Shown piece after piece: positions 30,930 through 38,191 of a stretch of 38,191 bases of DNA (the stretch's first letter is position 1; every line of letters begins with the position of its first letter). The position numbers and the translations under genes were made by a program. The stretch is from the NCBI GenBank assembly GCA_025457965.1, contig JALOTJ010000017.1, positions 1 through 38,191 of the forward strand, given 5' to 3'. Source of the stretch: Spirochaetota bacterium. GTDB taxonomy: Bacteria > Spirochaetota > UBA4802 > UBA5368. Below the pieces are notes generated by a model, which was not told the DNA's origin, searched no databases, and saw only the letters and a program-made list of their open reading frames with translations.

Positions 30930-31481
30930 ATGCTGGTAAAGATACTATTCGCGGGCAGCGGCGGGCAGGGCGTCCTCACCATGGGCAACATCCTCGGCAA
31001 CGCCGCCATGATTGAAGACTTCCATACAACCTACCTTCCCGCTTACGGGGCGGCCGTGCGCGGCGGTACGGCCAACTGCACGATCTGTATTTCCGACGAG
31101 GAGATCGCCTCGCCGGTGGCCTCGGTGCCGGATTTCGTCGTGGCGCTCAACCATCCCTCCGCGGCCTCGTTCAGCACCAGGCTCGAACCGGGAGGGCAGA
31201 TGCTCTACAACTCGGACCTGGTGGGCGAGCTCATAAGCCGCGGCGATATCACCATGTTCCCGGTGCCGGCCAACGATATCGCCAAAGGAATAGGCAGTGA
31301 GCGTTCGGCGAACATGGTGATGCTGGGCGCCTTTATAAAGTTGACAAACGTCCTTAAAGTGGATTCTATATATAAAAGCGTCGAGTATATGCTCGGCGCC
31401 AAGAAGAAACTGGTGGAGATCACCAACCGCGCCGTCGAGGAGGGGTATAACGGCTTTCCCTTCGGCAACGGTTCACTCTGA
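30930..31481 (+). CDS. 2-Oxoacid:ferredoxin oxidoreductase gamma subunit
   Basis: This 183-aa gamma subunit opens with ILFAGSGGQGVLTMGNILGN, the family's nucleotide/CoA-related glycine loop, then YLPAYGAAVRGGTANCTICI and AGxIGSERSANMVMLGA-like text (GIGSERSANMVMLGAFIKLT). It completes the delta-alpha-beta-gamma set. The ATG at 30930 comes 1 base after the beta stop; the G-rich run just upstream acts as ribosome-binding site. A start at 30885 would overlap beta deeply and is rejected. Confidence 0.92.
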   Translation: MLVKILFAGSGGQGVLTMGNILGNAAMIEDFHTTYLPAYGAAVRGGTANCTICISDEEIASPVASVPDFVVALNHPSAASFSTRLEPGGQMLYNSDLVGELISRGDITMFPVPANDIAKGIGSERSANMVMLGAFIKLTNVLKVDSIYKSVEYMLGAKKKLVEITNRAVEEGYNGFPFGNGSL

Positions 31482-31500
31482 TTCAGCGAGGTGAGCGACG

Positions 31501-31929
31501 ATGCCCATTACCCAGGTGAGCGTTTCGGTCGCGAACAGTCCGGGTAAGCTCAACGAGATCTGCGACATCCTCGAGAAGGAGCAGATCAACATAAAGGCCA
31601 TCATGGCGTCATCCGTCATGAACCCGGTTCAGGTGCACATGATCGTGAGCGACCCGGCGAAGGCCGAGACCGTGCTCCGCGCAAGCGGGCTCAACGTCAG
31701 CACGCGCGAGGTGATCGCCGTGGCGACGCCCGACCACCCCGGTGGATTGAACGCGGTGCTGCGGCCGCTCATCGAATCCAGCGTGAACGTGGAGACGCTT
31801 TATCCGTTCATCAACCTTCGGGGGGAAGAGGCGATCGTCATCATCGAGGTCGACAAGATCAACGAGGCCAAGGAAGTATTAAAAAAGCACTGGGTAAAGA
31901 CCTACAGCACCGAGATCTACAAGTCCTGA
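31501..31929 (+). CDS. Tandem ACT-domain protein
   Basis: The 142-aa product consists of two ACT domains (about 1-68 and 70-140), the first starting TQVSVSVANSPGKLNEICDI and the second with TPDHPGGLNAVLRPLIESSV. ACT domains bind amino acids and control enzymes by allostery. Stand-alone tandem ACT proteins are common beside 2-oxoacid oxidoreductases and phenylacetate-CoA ligase genes. GAGGTGA stands before the ATG, 20 bases after the gamma stop, so it is the last gene of the operon. A hairpin terminator follows. It may sense a branched-chain amino acid and tune the upstream enzyme (inference). Confidence 0.88.
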   Translation: MPITQVSVSVANSPGKLNEICDILEKEQINIKAIMASSVMNPVQVHMIVSDPAKAETVLRASGLNVSTREVIAVATPDHPGGLNAVLRPLIESSVNVETLYPFINLRGEEAIVIIEVDKINEAKEVLKKHWVKTYSTEIYKS

Positions 31930-31952
31930 ACCCGCTGCGCGATGATGCATGA

Positions 31953-31985
31953 AAAGGGCCGACCGGCATCGCCGTTCGGCCCTTT
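31953..31985. terminator. Bidirectional terminator between ACT gene and enoyl-CoA hydratase
   Basis: A 10-bp stem AAAGGGCCGA/TCGGCCCTTT (31953-31962 with 31976-31985) closes a 13-base loop. It lies 23 bases past the ACT gene and 17 bases past the convergent hydratase gene, and has T-rich stem ends on both strands. Confidence 0.8.
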
Positions 31986-32002
31986 CGCGTTTAGGGGGCG
32001 CT

Positions 32003-32791
32003 TCAGCGGTCCGTGAACTTCGCGTCGCGCTTTTCGAGGAAGGCGGCGATGCCTTCCTTCTTGTCGGCCGTTTCGCACAGCTCGCCGAAAAGCTCGCGCT
32101 CGAAGGTCATGGCTCCGGTAAACTCCATCGCCGGCCCCTCGCTCACCGCGCGCAGGGCGTTTTTGATCGCGCAGCGGCTCCGCGCGGCAATCGCCGTTGC
32201 CAGCTTCTTCGCCTCTTCCACCACCTGTCCCTGCGGCACGGCCCGGTTCACGATGCCGTAGAGCTCGGCCTGCCTGCCCGAGATGAAATTGCCCGAAAGG
32301 ATGAGCTCGAGCGCGCGCCCCTTGCCGATAAGCCTCGCCGAGCGCTGGGTCCCCCCGTAGCCGGGGATGATGCCGAGCTTGATTTCCGGAAGGCCTATCT
32401 GCGCGGTCTCGTCGGCCAGGCGGATGTGGCAGGCGAGGGCCGTTTCCATCCCGCCCCCCAGGCAAAAGCCGTTGATGGCCGCGATGTAGGGCTTGTCGGC
32501 GTTCTCGATTAGGTTGGTCATCTGCTGGCCGTTCTCGAGATACCCGGCCCCGTCCTTCTTCGTGTTCTTCGAAACGAACTCGTTGATGTCGGCCCCCGCG
32601 ATAAAGGCCTTGCCCTCGCCGGTGAAGACGACCGCGCGCACCGCGGGGTCCGCGTTGGCGCGGGTTATGGCGTCCTTGATATCGGCAAGCACGCCCTGTG
32701 AAAGCGTATTCATCGGCGGATTGTTCACCACCATCAGCGCCACGCCGCGCTCGTCGACGGTGTAATCGCAGAATTTCTTTTCCGTGCTCAT
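32003..32791 (-). CDS. Enoyl-CoA hydratase/isomerase (crotonase family)
   Basis: This 262-aa crotonase-fold enzyme probably adds water to 2-enoyl-CoA in fatty or branched acyl-CoA breakdown. It shows FTGEGKAFIAGADINEF (first oxyanion-hole loop), AINGFCLGGGMETALACHIR (second), the catalytic-site LPEIKLGIIPGYGGTQRSAR and ALELILSGNFISGRQA. Both glutamates of true hydratases (in PEIKLG and ALEL) are present, supporting hydratase rather than pure isomerase activity. ATG 32791 has AGGAG 11 bases upstream; the longer frame to 32833 is rejected. It is convergent to the oxidoreductase operon, whose acyl-CoA product could feed it. Confidence 0.9.
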   Translation of the reverse strand: MSTEKKFCDYTVDERGVALMVVNNPPMNTLSQGVLADIKDAITRANADPAVRAVVFTGEGKAFIAGADINEFVSKNTKKDGAGYLENGQQMTNLIENADKPYIAAINGFCLGGGMETALACHIRLADETAQIGLPEIKLGIIPGYGGTQRSARLIGKGRALELILSGNFISGRQAELYGIVNRAVPQGQVVEEAKKLATAIAARSRCAIKNALRAVSEGPAMEFTGAMTFERELFGELCETADKKEGIAAFLEKRDAKFTDR

Positions 32792-32910
32792 TGCTGGCTC
32801 TTCTCCTGGAGTCGTAGTAGTGCACCGGGCCATAAGCCGGCACCGGCTGATTGTTTCGGTGAATGGGTATATGGTAACCGCCGGACGGCAATGTCAAATA
32901 TTTTATCCGG

Positions 32911-33035
32911 TCCGGAAAAACCATTTCATTGCGAGCACCGGTTGCATAGGCGTTAAGAGCTCCGGAAAAACCCTGTCATTGGGAGCCCAGTGGTATAGGG
33001 CGTTAAGAGCTCCGGAAAAACTCTGTCATTGCGAG
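32911..33035 (+). repeat. Three 50-base direct repeats leading into the array
   Basis: TCCGGAAAAAC recurs at exactly 50-base spacing (32911, 32961, 33011), each followed by a variant of CTGTCATTGCGAGC and, after the first two, by GGCGTTAAGAGC. The third copy runs into the first full inverted-repeat unit. The earlier copies appear to be left ends of the same element lacking the rest. Confidence 0.85.
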
Positions 33036-33144
33036 CCCCTGCCGTATCGGGGCGTGGCAATCTCTTTGCGTGCAAAGCTCCATGAATCAACGTATTGCCT
33101 TTAGAGATCGCCACGTCGGCCTGCGGCCTCCTCGCGATGACAGA
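33022..33144 (+). repeat. MITE-like inverted-repeat unit 1
   Basis: The 123-base element starts TCTGTCATTGCGAG and ends CTCGCGATGACAGA, near-perfect inverted ends (one mismatch). Inner arms GTGGCAATCTC and GAGATCGCCAC also pair. Copies 2 and 3 follow at 33193-33311 and 33416-33534. No reading frame inside resembles a transposase. Confidence 0.85.
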
Positions 33145-33192
33145 GAGGTTATGCCGTATGCCATCGAGGCCTCACCCTGCCTCCGGCTTTAT

Positions 33193-33311
33193 TCTGTCAT
33201 TGCGAGCCCCTGCCGTATCGGGGCGTGGCAATCTCTTTGCATGCAAAGCTCCATGAATCAATGTATTGTCTGTTGAGATCGCCACGTCGCTACGCTCCTC
33301 GCGATGACAGA
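33193..33311 (+). repeat. MITE-like inverted-repeat unit 2
   Basis: The same ends and inner arms as unit 1 are present. Differences cluster in the centre (GTATTGTCTGTTGAG versus GTATTGCCTTTAGAG). It is followed by an extra right-half copy at 33327-33367, and the linker GTATGCCATCGAGGCCTCAC is shared with the other spacer. Confidence 0.85.
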
Positions 33312-33326
33312 GAGGATTTACCTGTT

Positions 33327-33367
33327 GCGATCGCCACGTCGGCCTGCAGCCTCCTCGCGATGACAGA
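33327..33367 (+). repeat. Right-half copy of the repeat
   Basis: Only the right arm is present (GCGATCGCCACGTC to GATGACAGA), inserted between unit 2 and the linker to unit 3. It accounts for the change of period from 171 to 223 bases. Confidence 0.8.
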
Positions 33368-33415
33368 GAGGTTAGGCCGTATGCCATCGAGGCCTCACCC
33401 TGCCTCCGGCTTTAT

Positions 33416-33534
33416 TCTGTCATTGCGAGCCCCTGCCGTATCGGGGCGTGGCAATCTCTTTGAGTACTGAGTTTCATGAATCAACGTATTGTCTTTAGAG
33501 ATCGCCACGTCGCTGCGCTACTCGCGATGACAGA
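33416..33534 (+). repeat. MITE-like inverted-repeat unit 3
   Basis: A full unit with intact outer ends; the left inner part differs (GAGTACTGAGTTTCATGAATC). A truncated right half follows at 33550-33580 and stops inside CCTCCTCG. Confidence 0.85.
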
Positions 33535-33549
33535 GAGGATTTGCCTGTT

Positions 33550-33580
33550 GCGATCGCCACGTCGGCCTGCGGCCTCCTCG
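33550..33580 (+). repeat. Truncated right-half copy of the repeat
   Basis: GCGATCGCCACGTC through CTCCTCG matches the right arm of the units but lacks the terminal GCGATGACAGA, marking the end of the array. Confidence 0.75.
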
Positions 33581-33626
33581 ACATAATTCCTTCCGGCTTT
33601 TCACCTGTTCCCCGCCCGGCAATGAT

Positions 33627-33655
33627 TTGACTCCCCGGCCGGGCGCTGGTAGTCT
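33627..33655 (+). promoter_or_regulatory. Possible promoter of the FAD oxidoreductase gene
   Basis: TTGACT (33627-33632) and TAGTCT (33650-33655) are 17 bases apart, 33 bases before the ATG. The -10 box is weak. The two boxes lie just outside the repeat array. Confidence 0.4.
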
Positions 33656-33688
33656 CGTCAGGGGATCCATTCATAAAGGGAGGGAGTC

Positions 33689-34981
33689 ATGCCGAAAACG
33701 ATCATCGTGGGTGCGGGTATCAACGGTCTGCTGCTCGGCGCGCTTCTCGCGCACGAGGGAGACGAGGTGACGGTCTTCGAGAAGAGCCGGATCGTCGGGG
33801 GCCGGGCCTTTCTGCTCGAGAAGGGCGGGTTCGTCCTCGATTACGGCATCCACCTCACGCGTTTCGGCCCCAAAAGCGCCGTGGCCGCCATCATGAAACG
33901 CATAGGGCACGAGGTCGGCTTCAGGAAGCTGGGCGCCTCGTTCGTTCACGACGGCGGGCGGATGAAACTCTTTCCCACCAGTCCCGGCGGAATCTTTAAA
34001 AGCGATCTTTTCAGCCTCGGGGAAAAGCTGAGGATCCTCGGGCTGCTGATCGCCATCAAGCGAGGGAGATTCGACGATTGCCTGGACCTGTCGCTGGAGG
34101 AGTGGATGAGGGAACACGGCGTCGGCGGCGGCATACGCGCCTACTTCGAGCTCGTCAGCGCGTCGGTGATGGTGTGCCCCTTCGTGGAAAAGACGTCGGC
34201 GGGCGAGATGTTCCGCAATCTGCGCAAGGTGCTCGTAACCGGGCATTCGGCCGAGTACCCGGTGGGCGGATGGAAGCCGATACACCGCGCGCTCGTGGAC
34301 ACGATACAAAAGCGCGGCGCGCTACATACCGGCACCAGGGTCGAGTCCGTGGTTTTTTCGGGCGGGCGGGCCGTCGGGGTGAAGGCCGGCGGAAAGATCC
34401 ATCGCGCCGACCGCGTCGTCGTCAACGCGCCGGTTCAGCAGGCGGTATCCCTCATCCCGGCGAAACTGCTCCCCCCGGGATACGCCGCGCGCTGCAGAAA
34501 GCTCGTCCCGACCTCGGGCGTGTTCGTCGACGCGGCGCTCGATTCGGTCGTCTCGCCTATAGACGGCCTCATTTACACGACGAAGCCCGCGGCGTACGGA
34601 TGCATCACGTCAAACCTTTCCCCCGGACTGGCGCCGGAGGGGAGACAGCTCTTCACCATGTTCTACCCGACCTCCCTGGAAGACATGCGCGATCGGGCCA
34701 TCGTCGCGAAGCGGAAGAAGGAGCTGTGGGCGGCGGTTCGGCGCGCCCTGCCGGGGGTGGAGAAGCACCTGCTCTGGAAGCGCGAGTGCGCGCTCGCCAT
34801 GATCGACGGCGTACAGGTCAATGTCGACCAGACCGAGGATAAACGGCCCGGCGTGCGTGTCCCGGGGCTCGACGGGGTGTACCTGGTGGGCGACTCGGTC
34901 GCCGCGCCCGGGGCCGGGGGCGACGTGGGAAACGAGTCGGTGCTGCTGGCGTTCCGGGAGATTACGGGAAAGGGGCTCTAG
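33689..34981 (+). CDS. FAD-dependent phytoene desaturase/amine oxidase-like oxidoreductase
   Basis: The 430-aa flavoprotein starts with a dinucleotide-binding loop VGAGINGLLLGALLAHEG (G8, G10, G13) ending in the ribose-binding glutamate of VTVFEK, then RIVGGRAFLLEKGGFVLDYG, as in CrtI-type desaturases and flavin amine oxidases. The C-terminal FAD motif is GVYLVGDSVAAPGAGGDVGN. Such enzymes oxidise polyprenoids, amines or lipids; the middle, substrate-binding part gives no closer match. GGGAGGGAG precedes the ATG. The nearest related gene is the polyprenyl synthetase 11 kb away, too far to argue for a shared pathway. It is probably monocistronic. Confidence 0.82.
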   Translation: MPKTIIVGAGINGLLLGALLAHEGDEVTVFEKSRIVGGRAFLLEKGGFVLDYGIHLTRFGPKSAVAAIMKRIGHEVGFRKLGASFVHDGGRMKLFPTSPGGIFKSDLFSLGEKLRILGLLIAIKRGRFDDCLDLSLEEWMREHGVGGGIRAYFELVSASVMVCPFVEKTSAGEMFRNLRKVLVTGHSAEYPVGGWKPIHRALVDTIQKRGALHTGTRVESVVFSGGRAVGVKAGGKIHRADRVVVNAPVQQAVSLIPAKLLPPGYAARCRKLVPTSGVFVDAALDSVVSPIDGLIYTTKPAAYGCITSNLSPGLAPEGRQLFTMFYPTSLEDMRDRAIVAKRKKELWAAVRRALPGVEKHLLWKRECALAMIDGVQVNVDQTEDKRPGVRVPGLDGVYLVGDSVAAPGAGGDVGNESVLLAFREITGKGL

Positions 34982-35007
34982 CCGCCGTGCTCCGGACGCC
35001 CGGGGCG

Positions 35008-35916
35008 TTATCCGGCCACCGGGCGTTCCCTGGCCCGTACCAGGCGGTAGAGCGATTCGTTATACGGCGCCGCGATCCCCGCCTCGCGGCCGAAGCGCGC
35101 GAACGCGCCGTTGATGCTGTCGATCTCGGTGCGCCTGCCGGCGCGCAGGTCCTGAAGCATCGAGCACAGGTTCGCCGAGGTTTTGGCGCATACCCCGCGC
35201 GTCGTATCGACCAGTTCGGTCGCGTCGAAAATAATTCCTCTCGACGCCGCCACGAGCACGCACTCCTTTATGACATGCTCCTGCAGTATCAGCGCATCGG
35301 GACGCTCCAGGATCCCGCCGTTGGGGATTTCAAGCAGCGCGCCGATCGGGTTGATCGCCGCGTTGATGACGGCCTTGTGCCATATCGCCTCGTCGGGGCG
35401 GGGGTGTATCGTAACCATAACGCCGGCCCGTTCGAGAAGCGCGCGAACCGACTCGAGGGCGAGAGCGTCCGGCCCCCCGATTACCGCGCCGCCGCTGCCG
35501 CCGTAGGCCACCGTGGAGGCGTCGATGCGCGTGGCGCCGATGGTTATCGAACCGCAGACTATCCTGTCCGGCGGAAGATAGCGCCCTATGATATCCCGGT
35601 TGCCGATCCCGTTCTGCAGGGTGACCAGCACGCTCCCGTTTTTCAGCGATGAGGCGATGTCGCGCATGGCGTCGTCGGTCGAGTAGCTTTTAACGAAGAG
35701 AAAGACGACGTCGCATGGAGAGAGTATGTTCGGGGCGGTCGCGGTTTCCGAGCTGAAGCACAGCTCCCCATCGGGCATGTGTACGCAGAGGCCTTCGGAC
35801 ATGGCGCGCGCCAGGGTTTCATCCTTTTCGTAGACCGCGTAGTCTATCCCCGCGGAATGAAAGAACGCGGCGAAGAGCGTTCCGACCGCCCCGCCGCCGA
35901 CTATGCCCGCCTTCAT
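35008..35916 (-). CDS. panE: 2-Dehydropantoate 2-reductase (ketopantoate reductase)
   Basis: This 302-aa enzyme reduces ketopantoate to pantoate with NADPH in pantothenate and CoA synthesis. Seen are the nucleotide loop GIVGGGAVGTLF (G7, G9, G12), TLQNGIGN (99-106), the catalytic lysine K181 in IWHKAVINAAINPIGALLEI, and DSINGAFARFGREAGIAAPY near the end. ATG 35916 is preferred; an in-frame GTG directly upstream abuts the ilvD stop. It lies 3 bases after ilvD on the same strand, which fits the pathway: IlvD makes 2-oxoisovalerate, the precursor of ketopantoate. Some PanE paralogues act on other 2-oxoacids. Confidence 0.88.
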   Translation of the reverse strand: MKAGIVGGGAVGTLFAAFFHSAGIDYAVYEKDETLARAMSEGLCVHMPDGELCFSSETATAPNILSPCDVVFLFVKSYSTDDAMRDIASSLKNGSVLVTLQNGIGNRDIIGRYLPPDRIVCGSITIGATRIDASTVAYGGSGGAVIGGPDALALESVRALLERAGVMVTIHPRPDEAIWHKAVINAAINPIGALLEIPNGGILERPDALILQEHVIKECVLVAASRGIIFDATELVDTTRGVCAKTSANLCSMLQDLRAGRRTEIDSINGAFARFGREAGIAAPYNESLYRLVRARERPVAG

Positions 35917-35919
35917 CAC

Positions 35920-37581
35920 TCAGCTCTCGAACACCGCGCCCCTGTCCGCCGAGGAAACCAGCTTCGCGTAGCGGCTCATGTAGCCGGTGGTGATGTTGGG
36001 CTCGGGGGCCTTCCACGAGGCCAGGCGCTTCTGTATTACCGCGTCCGAAAGCTTTACGTTGAGCGTTTTCGCCGGGATGTCGATCTCGATCTGGTCGCCG
36101 TCGCGCACTATGGCGATCGGTCCGCCGGCCGCCGCCTCGGGCGATACGTGGCCGATCGACGAGCCGCGCGTGGCGCCGGAGAAGCGCCCGTCGGTTATCA
36201 GCGCCACGTCCCTGTCCAGGCCCATGCCGGCGATCACCGAGGTGGGCGTAAGCATCTCGCGCATGCCGGGGCCGCCGCGCGGGCCTTCGTAGATGATGAC
36301 GACCACGTCGCCCTTCCTGATTTTACCGGCCATGATGCCCTTCATCGCGGCCTCCTCGGAGGTAAAGACCTTCGCGGGCCCGCTGTGCCTGAGCATGGAC
36401 GGGTCGACCGCCCCCTGCTTCACGATGCAGCCGTCGGGGGCGATGTTACCGGTGAGCACGGCGAGCCCTCCGTCGGCGTGGACCGGGGCCTTGACGCGGC
36501 GTATCACCGACTCGTCGAGTATGTCGCGCCCGCGGAGGTTCTGCGCCTGCGTCCTTCCGGTTACGGTGAGGCAGTCGCCGTGGAGCAGTTTGCTGCGCAA
36601 CAGCTCGCTCATCACCGCGGGGATGCCGCCGGCGTCGTGCAGGTCCTCCATGGCGTGGGTGCCCGTGGGGGCGATCGTGCACAGATGCGGCGTGCGCTCC
36701 GACACGGGGTTGATGTCTTTGAGGGTGATGGGAAGGCCCGCGTAGTGCGCGATGGCCGGTATGTGCAGCGCCGTGTTCGACGAGCCGCCGATCGCCATGT
36801 CCACCGCCAGCGCGTTCTCGATGGCTTTGCGCGTTACGATCTTCCGCGGCGTGATGTTCTTCTTTACCAGGTTCATGATGAGCTTCCCGCTCTCCTTGGC
36901 GAGCCTGATGCGGTCGGCCATCACGGCCGGGATGGTGCCGTTAAAGGGAAGGGCCATGCCCAGCGCCTCGGTGAGGCAGTTCATCGAGTTGGCGGTGAAG
37001 AGCCCCGCGCACGAGCCGGCACCCGGGCAGGCGGCGCATTCGATGTTGTGGAGCTCGTCCAGGCTGATGGACTTTTTCGCCGCTTTTCCCACCGCCTCGA
37101 AGACGTTGGAAAGTGTGATCTTCTGCCCCTTGTAGCGCCCGGCGAACATGGGGCCGCCGCTCACCACGATGGAGGGTATGTCGACGCGCAGGGCGCCGAT
37201 CAGCATGCCCGGGATGATCTTGTCGCAGTTGGGCACCAGCACCATGCCGTCGAAGGGGTGCCCCATGGCCATTATCTCGATCGAGTCGGCGATGAGCTCG
37301 CGCGAGCCCAGGGAGTAGTTCATGCCCCTGTGGTTCATCGCGATGCCGTCGCACACGCCGATGGTGGTGAACTCGAGCGGCGTGCCGCCGGCGGCGAGGA
37401 TGCCCTTCTTTACGGCCGCTACGATCGTGTTGAGATGTATGTGGCCGGGTATGATTTCGTTCGCCGAATTGGCTATGCCTATGATGGGGCGCGCGAGCTC
37501 CTCGTCGGTAAGCCCGGCCGCGCGAAAGAGCGAGCGGTGCGGCGCCTTTTCGATTCCTTTTTTCATTACATCGCTTCTCAT
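35920..37581 (-). CDS. ilvD: Dihydroxy-acid dehydratase IlvD
   Basis: This 553-aa iron-sulfur enzyme dehydrates 2,3-dihydroxy acids to 2-oxoisovalerate and 2-oxo-3-methylvalerate in valine/isoleucine synthesis. Seen are [39 protein letters not shown] with cluster cysteine C119, [20 protein letters not shown], and [11 protein letters not shown] near the C-terminus. The loop that carries a cluster cysteine in plant-type [2Fe-2S] enzymes reads PGH here, as in the bacterial oxygen-labile class. TGGAG precedes the ATG by 7 bases. It forms an operon with panE. No ilvB, ilvN or ilvC is nearby. Confidence 0.95.
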   Translation of the reverse strand: MRSDVMKKGIEKAPHRSLFRAAGLTDEELARPIIGIANSANEIIPGHIHLNTIVAAVKKGILAAGGTPLEFTTIGVCDGIAMNHRGMNYSLGSRELIADSIEIMAMGHPFDGMVLVPNCDKIIPGMLIGALRVDIPSIVVSGGPMFAGRYKGQKITLSNVFEAVGKAAKKSISLDELHNIECAACPGAGSCAGLFTANSMNCLTEALGMALPFNGTIPAVMADRIRLAKESGKLIMNLVKKNITPRKIVTRKAIENALAVDMAIGGSSNTALHIPAIAHYAGLPITLKDINPVSERTPHLCTIAPTGTHAMEDLHDAGGIPAVMSELLRSKLLHGDCLTVTGRTQAQNLRGRDILDESVIRRVKAPVHADGGLAVLTGNIAPDGCIVKQGAVDPSMLRHSGPAKVFTSEEAAMKGIMAGKIRKGDVVVIIYEGPRGGPGMREMLTPTSVIAGMGLDRDVALITDGRFSGATRGSSIGHVSPEAAAGGPIAIVRDGDQIEIDIPAKTLNVKLSDAVIQKRLASWKAPEPNITTGYMSRYAKLVSSADRGAVFES

Positions 37582-37718
37582 TGTGGGTCTCCAGGTGTTC
37601 GAGTGTTCGCGGGGTTTGCCGCGGGTGGGCCGGGCGGCAAACCGCCGGCGTGTTTTCAGGATGGGGCCTCCGGGCGGGGGTTGTCAAGGGTTTTTGCGGT
37701 ATGCGTCGTCTCTTCGTT

Positions 37719-37753
37719 TGTCATCGCGAGGAGCGCAGCGACGTGGCGATCTC
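37719..37753 (-). repeat. Isolated right-half copy of the MITE-like repeat, inverted
   Basis: Read on the minus strand, GAGATCGCCACGTCGC through CTCGCGATGACA matches the right arm of unit 3 (33498-33532) with one mismatch over 35 bases. It lies about 140 bases upstream of ilvD. Confidence 0.8.
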
Positions 37754-37854
37754 ACGAGGGCACTGAGGTGTCCGGGTTTCGCCTAAGCCGGCGGGGTGTG
37801 CGCATGGGGCCCATGCAGGGGTGAGGCGCGCCTGGCAGGCACGAGGGGGGCTTC

Positions 37855-37886
37855 GTACTTTCTTTTTTTCGCGAAAAAGAAAGTAC
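37855..37886. repeat. Long A/T hairpin GTACTTTCTTTTT...AAAAAGAAAGTAC
   Basis: A perfect 13-bp stem (37855-37867 with 37874-37886) closes a 6-base loop TTCGCG. It is very AT-rich compared with its surroundings. The right arm begins the tandem repeat at 37871. Confidence 0.75.
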
Positions 37887-37922
37887 CAAAGAAAACGCGA
37901 AAAAGAAAGTACCAAAGAAAAC
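37871..37922 (+). repeat. Exact 26-base tandem duplication
   Basis: The 26 bases 37871-37896, beginning GCGAAAAAGAAAGTACC and ending AAAGAAAAC, are repeated without change at 37897-37922. The duplication includes the right arm of the adjacent hairpin, so two alternative right arms can pair with one left arm. Confidence 0.85.
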
Positions 37923-38191
37923 GCGCCCTCAATGGGTCGGCGAAAGACGCGACCTCCTGTCGCTTCGCCGACATTAGCACATCGTGTGCGTCACCGAGAG
38001 GCTGCGCTCACACGCCGCGCGGCTTGACTTTCAGTTACATGAAATGCGAGGTTGTTTGGGATTGATTGTATGGATGGGGCTGTGTGTTTTACTCAAGGTT
38101 TTTCCGTGGTCTTGTTCTTCGGCTGCGGGAGGTCCATCCATGGACCATCCTCGCCTCGCGCGCGTCCTGCGCGCTGCTTAATGGTGAGGGG

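Larger units (their letters stand above)
32792..33688. other. 897-base non-coding region filled mostly with repeats
   Basis: No convincing gene is present. Most of it (32911-33586) is the repeat array listed separately. 32792-32910 is the leader of the hydratase gene, and 33587-33688 holds the promoter of the FAD protein. Short frames through the repeats are by-products of the repeated sequence. Confidence 0.75.
37582..38191. other. Non-coding end of window with repeats
   Basis: No gene is supported over these 610 bases. It holds a half copy of the 33-kb repeat (37719-37753), a 13-bp hairpin with a 26-base tandem duplication (37855-37922) and GC-rich sequence beyond 37923 with short local inverted repeats (for example TCGGCGAA/TTCGCCGA, 37937-37971). 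Short frames are low-complexity and start-less. Confidence 0.6.

Noticed and set aside
33070-33470. Short frames inside the repeat array
   Set aside because: They recur with the repeats, lack ribosome-binding sites and translate to low-complexity text such as RSPRRYAPRDD.
32911-33586. CRISPR array
   Set aside because: Repeats are spaced irregularly (50, 171, 223 bases), spacers are themselves repeated, and no cas genes are present.
35779-37824. 681-residue open frame antisense to panE and ilvD
   Set aside because: It is an Arg/Gly/His-rich shadow produced by GC-rich codons of two firmly identified genes on the other strand.
37796-38181. Short open frames near the window end
   Set aside because: They run through the tandem repeat and hairpin with Lys/Arg-rich low-complexity translations and have no start signals.
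1-38191. tRNA, rRNA or tmRNA genes
   Set aside because: No cloverleaf arms, CCA ends or rRNA signature stretches were recognised by eye; a dedicated scan could not be run.

Overview
This 38.2 kb window is ordinary GC-rich bacterial chromosome, densely coded on both strands. No rRNA, tRNA, CRISPR array, phage or transposase gene was recognised. The host looks Gram-negative: there is a predicted outer-membrane barrel, a lipoprotein and several Sec signal peptides. It is probably anaerobic or microaerophilic: there is a ferredoxin-dependent 2-oxoacid oxidoreductase operon and an IlvD of the oxygen-labile-looking sequence class. Spirochaetota or a Desulfobacterota-like lineage would fit the gene mix and repeat families, but this is inference and cannot be settled from the sequence alone.

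Layout. (1) 0-6.4 kb: a small unknown protein, a MalY/PatB C-S lyase, a split ThrE-type exporter pair, a von Willebrand A protein, a PstS-like lipoprotein and a PlsC-like acyltransferase. (2) 6.7-10.6 kb: a thiamine operon, thiM-thiE-thiC-thiL, each junction an ATGA overlap, behind a clear TPP riboswitch and a sigma70-type promoter that carries a palindromic operator. (3) 10.6-14.2 kb, minus strand: an ECF sigma/anti-sigma pair, a zinc-independent quinone-oxidoreductase-like MDR whose promoter carries two copies of the same palindrome, and hisF. (4) 14.5-18.9 kb, plus strand: a secreted or anchored unknown protein, a small SCP2-like protein, a ThDP-dependent acetolactate-synthase-like enzyme and a zinc alcohol dehydrogenase. 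(5) 18.9-21.6 kb, minus strand: an outer-membrane protein and a membrane-anchored alkaline-phosphatase-superfamily enzyme. (6) 21.7-25.6 kb, plus strand: a polyprenyl synthetase, two tandem TetR regulators and a sodium:solute symporter, the last three translationally coupled. (7) 25.6-28.7 kb: a receiver-HATPase protein with an altered phosphoacceptor, a small exported protein, and engB/rimI. (8) 28.9-31.9 kb: a four-subunit VOR/KOR-type oxidoreductase plus a tandem-ACT protein, then an enoyl-CoA hydratase. (9) 32.9-33.6 kb: an untranslated repeat array. (10) 33.7-37.6 kb: an FAD amine-oxidase/phytoene-desaturase-like protein, then panE and ilvD on the minus strand. (11) 37.6-38.2 kb: non-coding DNA with further repeats.

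Functional links. ThiC, ThiM, ThiE and ThiL supply thiamine diphosphate. The acetolactate-synthase-like enzyme and the VOR beta subunit both use ThDP. IlvD makes 2-oxoisovalerate, which is the precursor of pantothenate (PanE step) and a possible substrate of the VOR operon. The most interesting signal is a 13-bp palindrome, TGAAYAATRTTCA, placed in the same position (in the promoter spacer, directly against the -10 box) at both the thi operon and the quinone oxidoreductase gene. This suggests a shared, unidentified repressor.
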